From positions 1 through 7,054 of the forward strand of contig JAJXZK010000199.1 in NCBI GenBank assembly GCA_021780095.1: a DNA stretch of 7,054 nucleotides, read 5' to 3'. Source of the DNA: Acidobacteriota bacterium. GTDB lineage: Bacteria > Acidobacteriota > Terriglobia > Terriglobales > Acidobacteriaceae. A model generated the notes under the pieces. It did not search any database and was not told where the DNA came from. It worked only from the letters and a program-made list of their open reading frames with translations. Positions 6,176 through 7,054 of the stretch are shown here, in pieces. Made by a program: the position numbers and the translations under genes. Position 1 is the stretch's first letter, and each line of letters opens with the position of its first letter.

Positions 6176-7054
6176 ATGTTTATGAAGATGCGCACGGCGA
6201 CAATTCTTTCGCTCTCGATACTCGCGGTTGGTCCGCTCGGTGCCACGACCCTCCAGTCTCCTAACGGACGGATTCGGGTAGAGGTTGGAAACAAGGGCCA
6301 GCAAGCGTACGAGGTTATTTCCATTCGAGTGCAAGGCTCCTGGGTTCCAGCGTTGTCCGCCCAGCACTCTTCGACACGAGTCGCCACTGCGGGGCAGCCG
6401 GTCAATGTTCATTCCTGCCAGATCGATTCTGTAAGCCGAATCTCGAAAGGCCTGCTGTTGCAAGGCAATTGCACTGTCGGCGCTCTGGAACAACGGATAC
6501 TTCTCACGTCTGAACCGGATGTCCTGGCGGTGCAGGTGAAATTCGTGCCAAAACCCGGCGTGGAGCTTCGCTCGGTCGAGGACCGCTATGATTTTGCGCC
6601 CGGAAGACGCAATACGAACACACCACTCTTGGGACCAGTGGATTTTGTATGGAGTCAAAATATTAAGAACGAAGCGGATGGTATTGTTCCCCAATGGACG
6701 TTCAAGTCTCCTGTTGTCATGCTGCAACAGGGGCAGGTGTTTACAGCTTTAATGCCAAAGCTGAGTGATCGGCGTCGCGAACCGCTTGCGCTCAACCTCG
6801 ATGTAACTTCCGATGCGCTTCCCTGGCTCTCCTATGGCGTCGTCCCTTCACAGCCGTATGGGCACAGCTATTTTCGGCGCTCGCCGGACGGATCGCCCAA
6901 GGTCCTAGCGGGCACTGTCGAATACCAATATTCGATCGTGGCATCGGCCCAGCCGAAAAAGCTCGGCCATCGCCGTGCTGCTCGCCTCCTCTGGGCGAAT
7001 ACAGGCCACAATGAACTTCTGCGCTCCAACGATCTCCAGCAAAACGTTGTGCGG
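6176..7054 (+). CDS. Secreted protein of unrecognised family, N-terminal part (3' truncated by window)
   Basis: The frame runs open for 293 codons to the last base, so the C-terminus lies outside the window. Residues 1-23 look like a signal peptide (MFMKMRT, a hydrophobic stretch, cut near LGA23), so the product is exported. LQSPNGRIRVEV (26-37) resembles the first strands of beta-sandwich domains that begin many glycoside hydrolases, such as GH97. Later segments stand out but are not ones I can name: FAPGRRNTNTPLLGPVDFVW (140-159), VPQWTFKSPVVMLQQG (171-186), WLSYGVVPSQPYGHSYFRR (217-235) and LLWANTGHNELLRSNDLQQ (271-289). The start is uncertain: ATG 6176 or 6182 both leave a good signal peptide, GTG 6131 would add a basic 15-residue extension, and none has a strong ribosome binding site. 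It follows gene 5 by 63 bases on the same strand and is probably a second extracytoplasmic glycan-active protein. That role is inference. Confidence 0.7.
   Translation, partial: MFMKMRTATILSLSILAVGPLGATTLQSPNGRIRVEVGNKGQQAYEVISIRVQGSWVPALSAQHSSTRVATAGQPVNVHSCQIDSVSRISKGLLLQGNCTVGALEQRILLTSEPDVLAVQVKFVPKPGVELRSVEDRYDFAPGRRNTNTPLLGPVDFVWSQNIKNEADGIVPQWTFKSPVVMLQQGQVFTALMPKLSDRRREPLALNLDVTSDALPWLSYGVVPSQPYGHSYFRRSPDGSPKVLAGTVEYQYSIVASAQPKKLGHRRAARLLWANTGHNELLRSNDLQQNVVR

Noticed and set aside
6110..6176. Genes 5 and 6 share a frame separated by a single stop, suggesting a broken fusion gene
   Set aside because: Gene 5 ends with a natural-looking C-terminus and gene 6 begins with its own signal peptide, so they are separate genes with different cellular locations.
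5687..6727. A 346-codon open frame on the minus strand spanning the gene 5/gene 6 junction
   Set aside because: It lies antisense to two convincing coding regions, its translation is rich in Arg, Cys and His with no recognisable motif, and it looks like a shadow produced by codon bias.

Overview
The window is one densely packed run of six genes, all on the + strand, with no RNA gene, mobile element, repeat array or CRISPR. Gene types, moderately high GC and style (secreted glycan-active proteins beside an AraB-type kinase, a sugar-porter MFS permease and a mutarotase-like protein) suggest a soil saprophytic bacterium, most likely Acidobacteriota. That assignment is inference; no phylogenetic marker is present.

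Layout: (1) 1-1006, the C-terminal part of an L-fucose/L-arabinose isomerase-family protein, cut by the window start; (2) 1047-2636, an FGGY-family, AraB-type ribulokinase; (3) 2633-3961, a 12-TM sugar porter of the major facilitator superfamily, overlapping the kinase by ATGA; (4) 3989-5134, a secreted DUF2961/GH172-type glycoside hydrolase with a near-consensus ribosome binding site; (5) 5177-6112, a cytoplasmic galactose-mutarotase-like protein; (6) 6176 to the window end, a secreted protein of unrecognised family, cut by the window end. Gaps between genes are -4, 27, 40, 42 and 63 bases, and no terminator or promoter stands out, so an operon is likely. There is no gene-free stretch above 300 bases.

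Read together, the genes form a sugar-scavenging module: an extracytoplasmic glycosidase (gene 4, perhaps with gene 6) frees a monosaccharide, the porter imports it, the mutarotase-like protein may interconvert its anomers, the isomerase makes a ketose, and the kinase phosphorylates it.

The most interesting reading is that the sugar is D-arabinose released from a D-arabinofuranosyl glycan. Known GH172 members act on alpha-D-arabinofuranosides and on alpha-D-fructofuranosyl compounds, fucose isomerases accept D-arabinose, and AraB-type kinases can phosphorylate D-ribulose to D-ribulose 5-phosphate. No araD is visible in the window, and this route would not need one. This is a hypothesis: L-arabinose, L-fucose or fructofuranoside use cannot be excluded from sequence alone.
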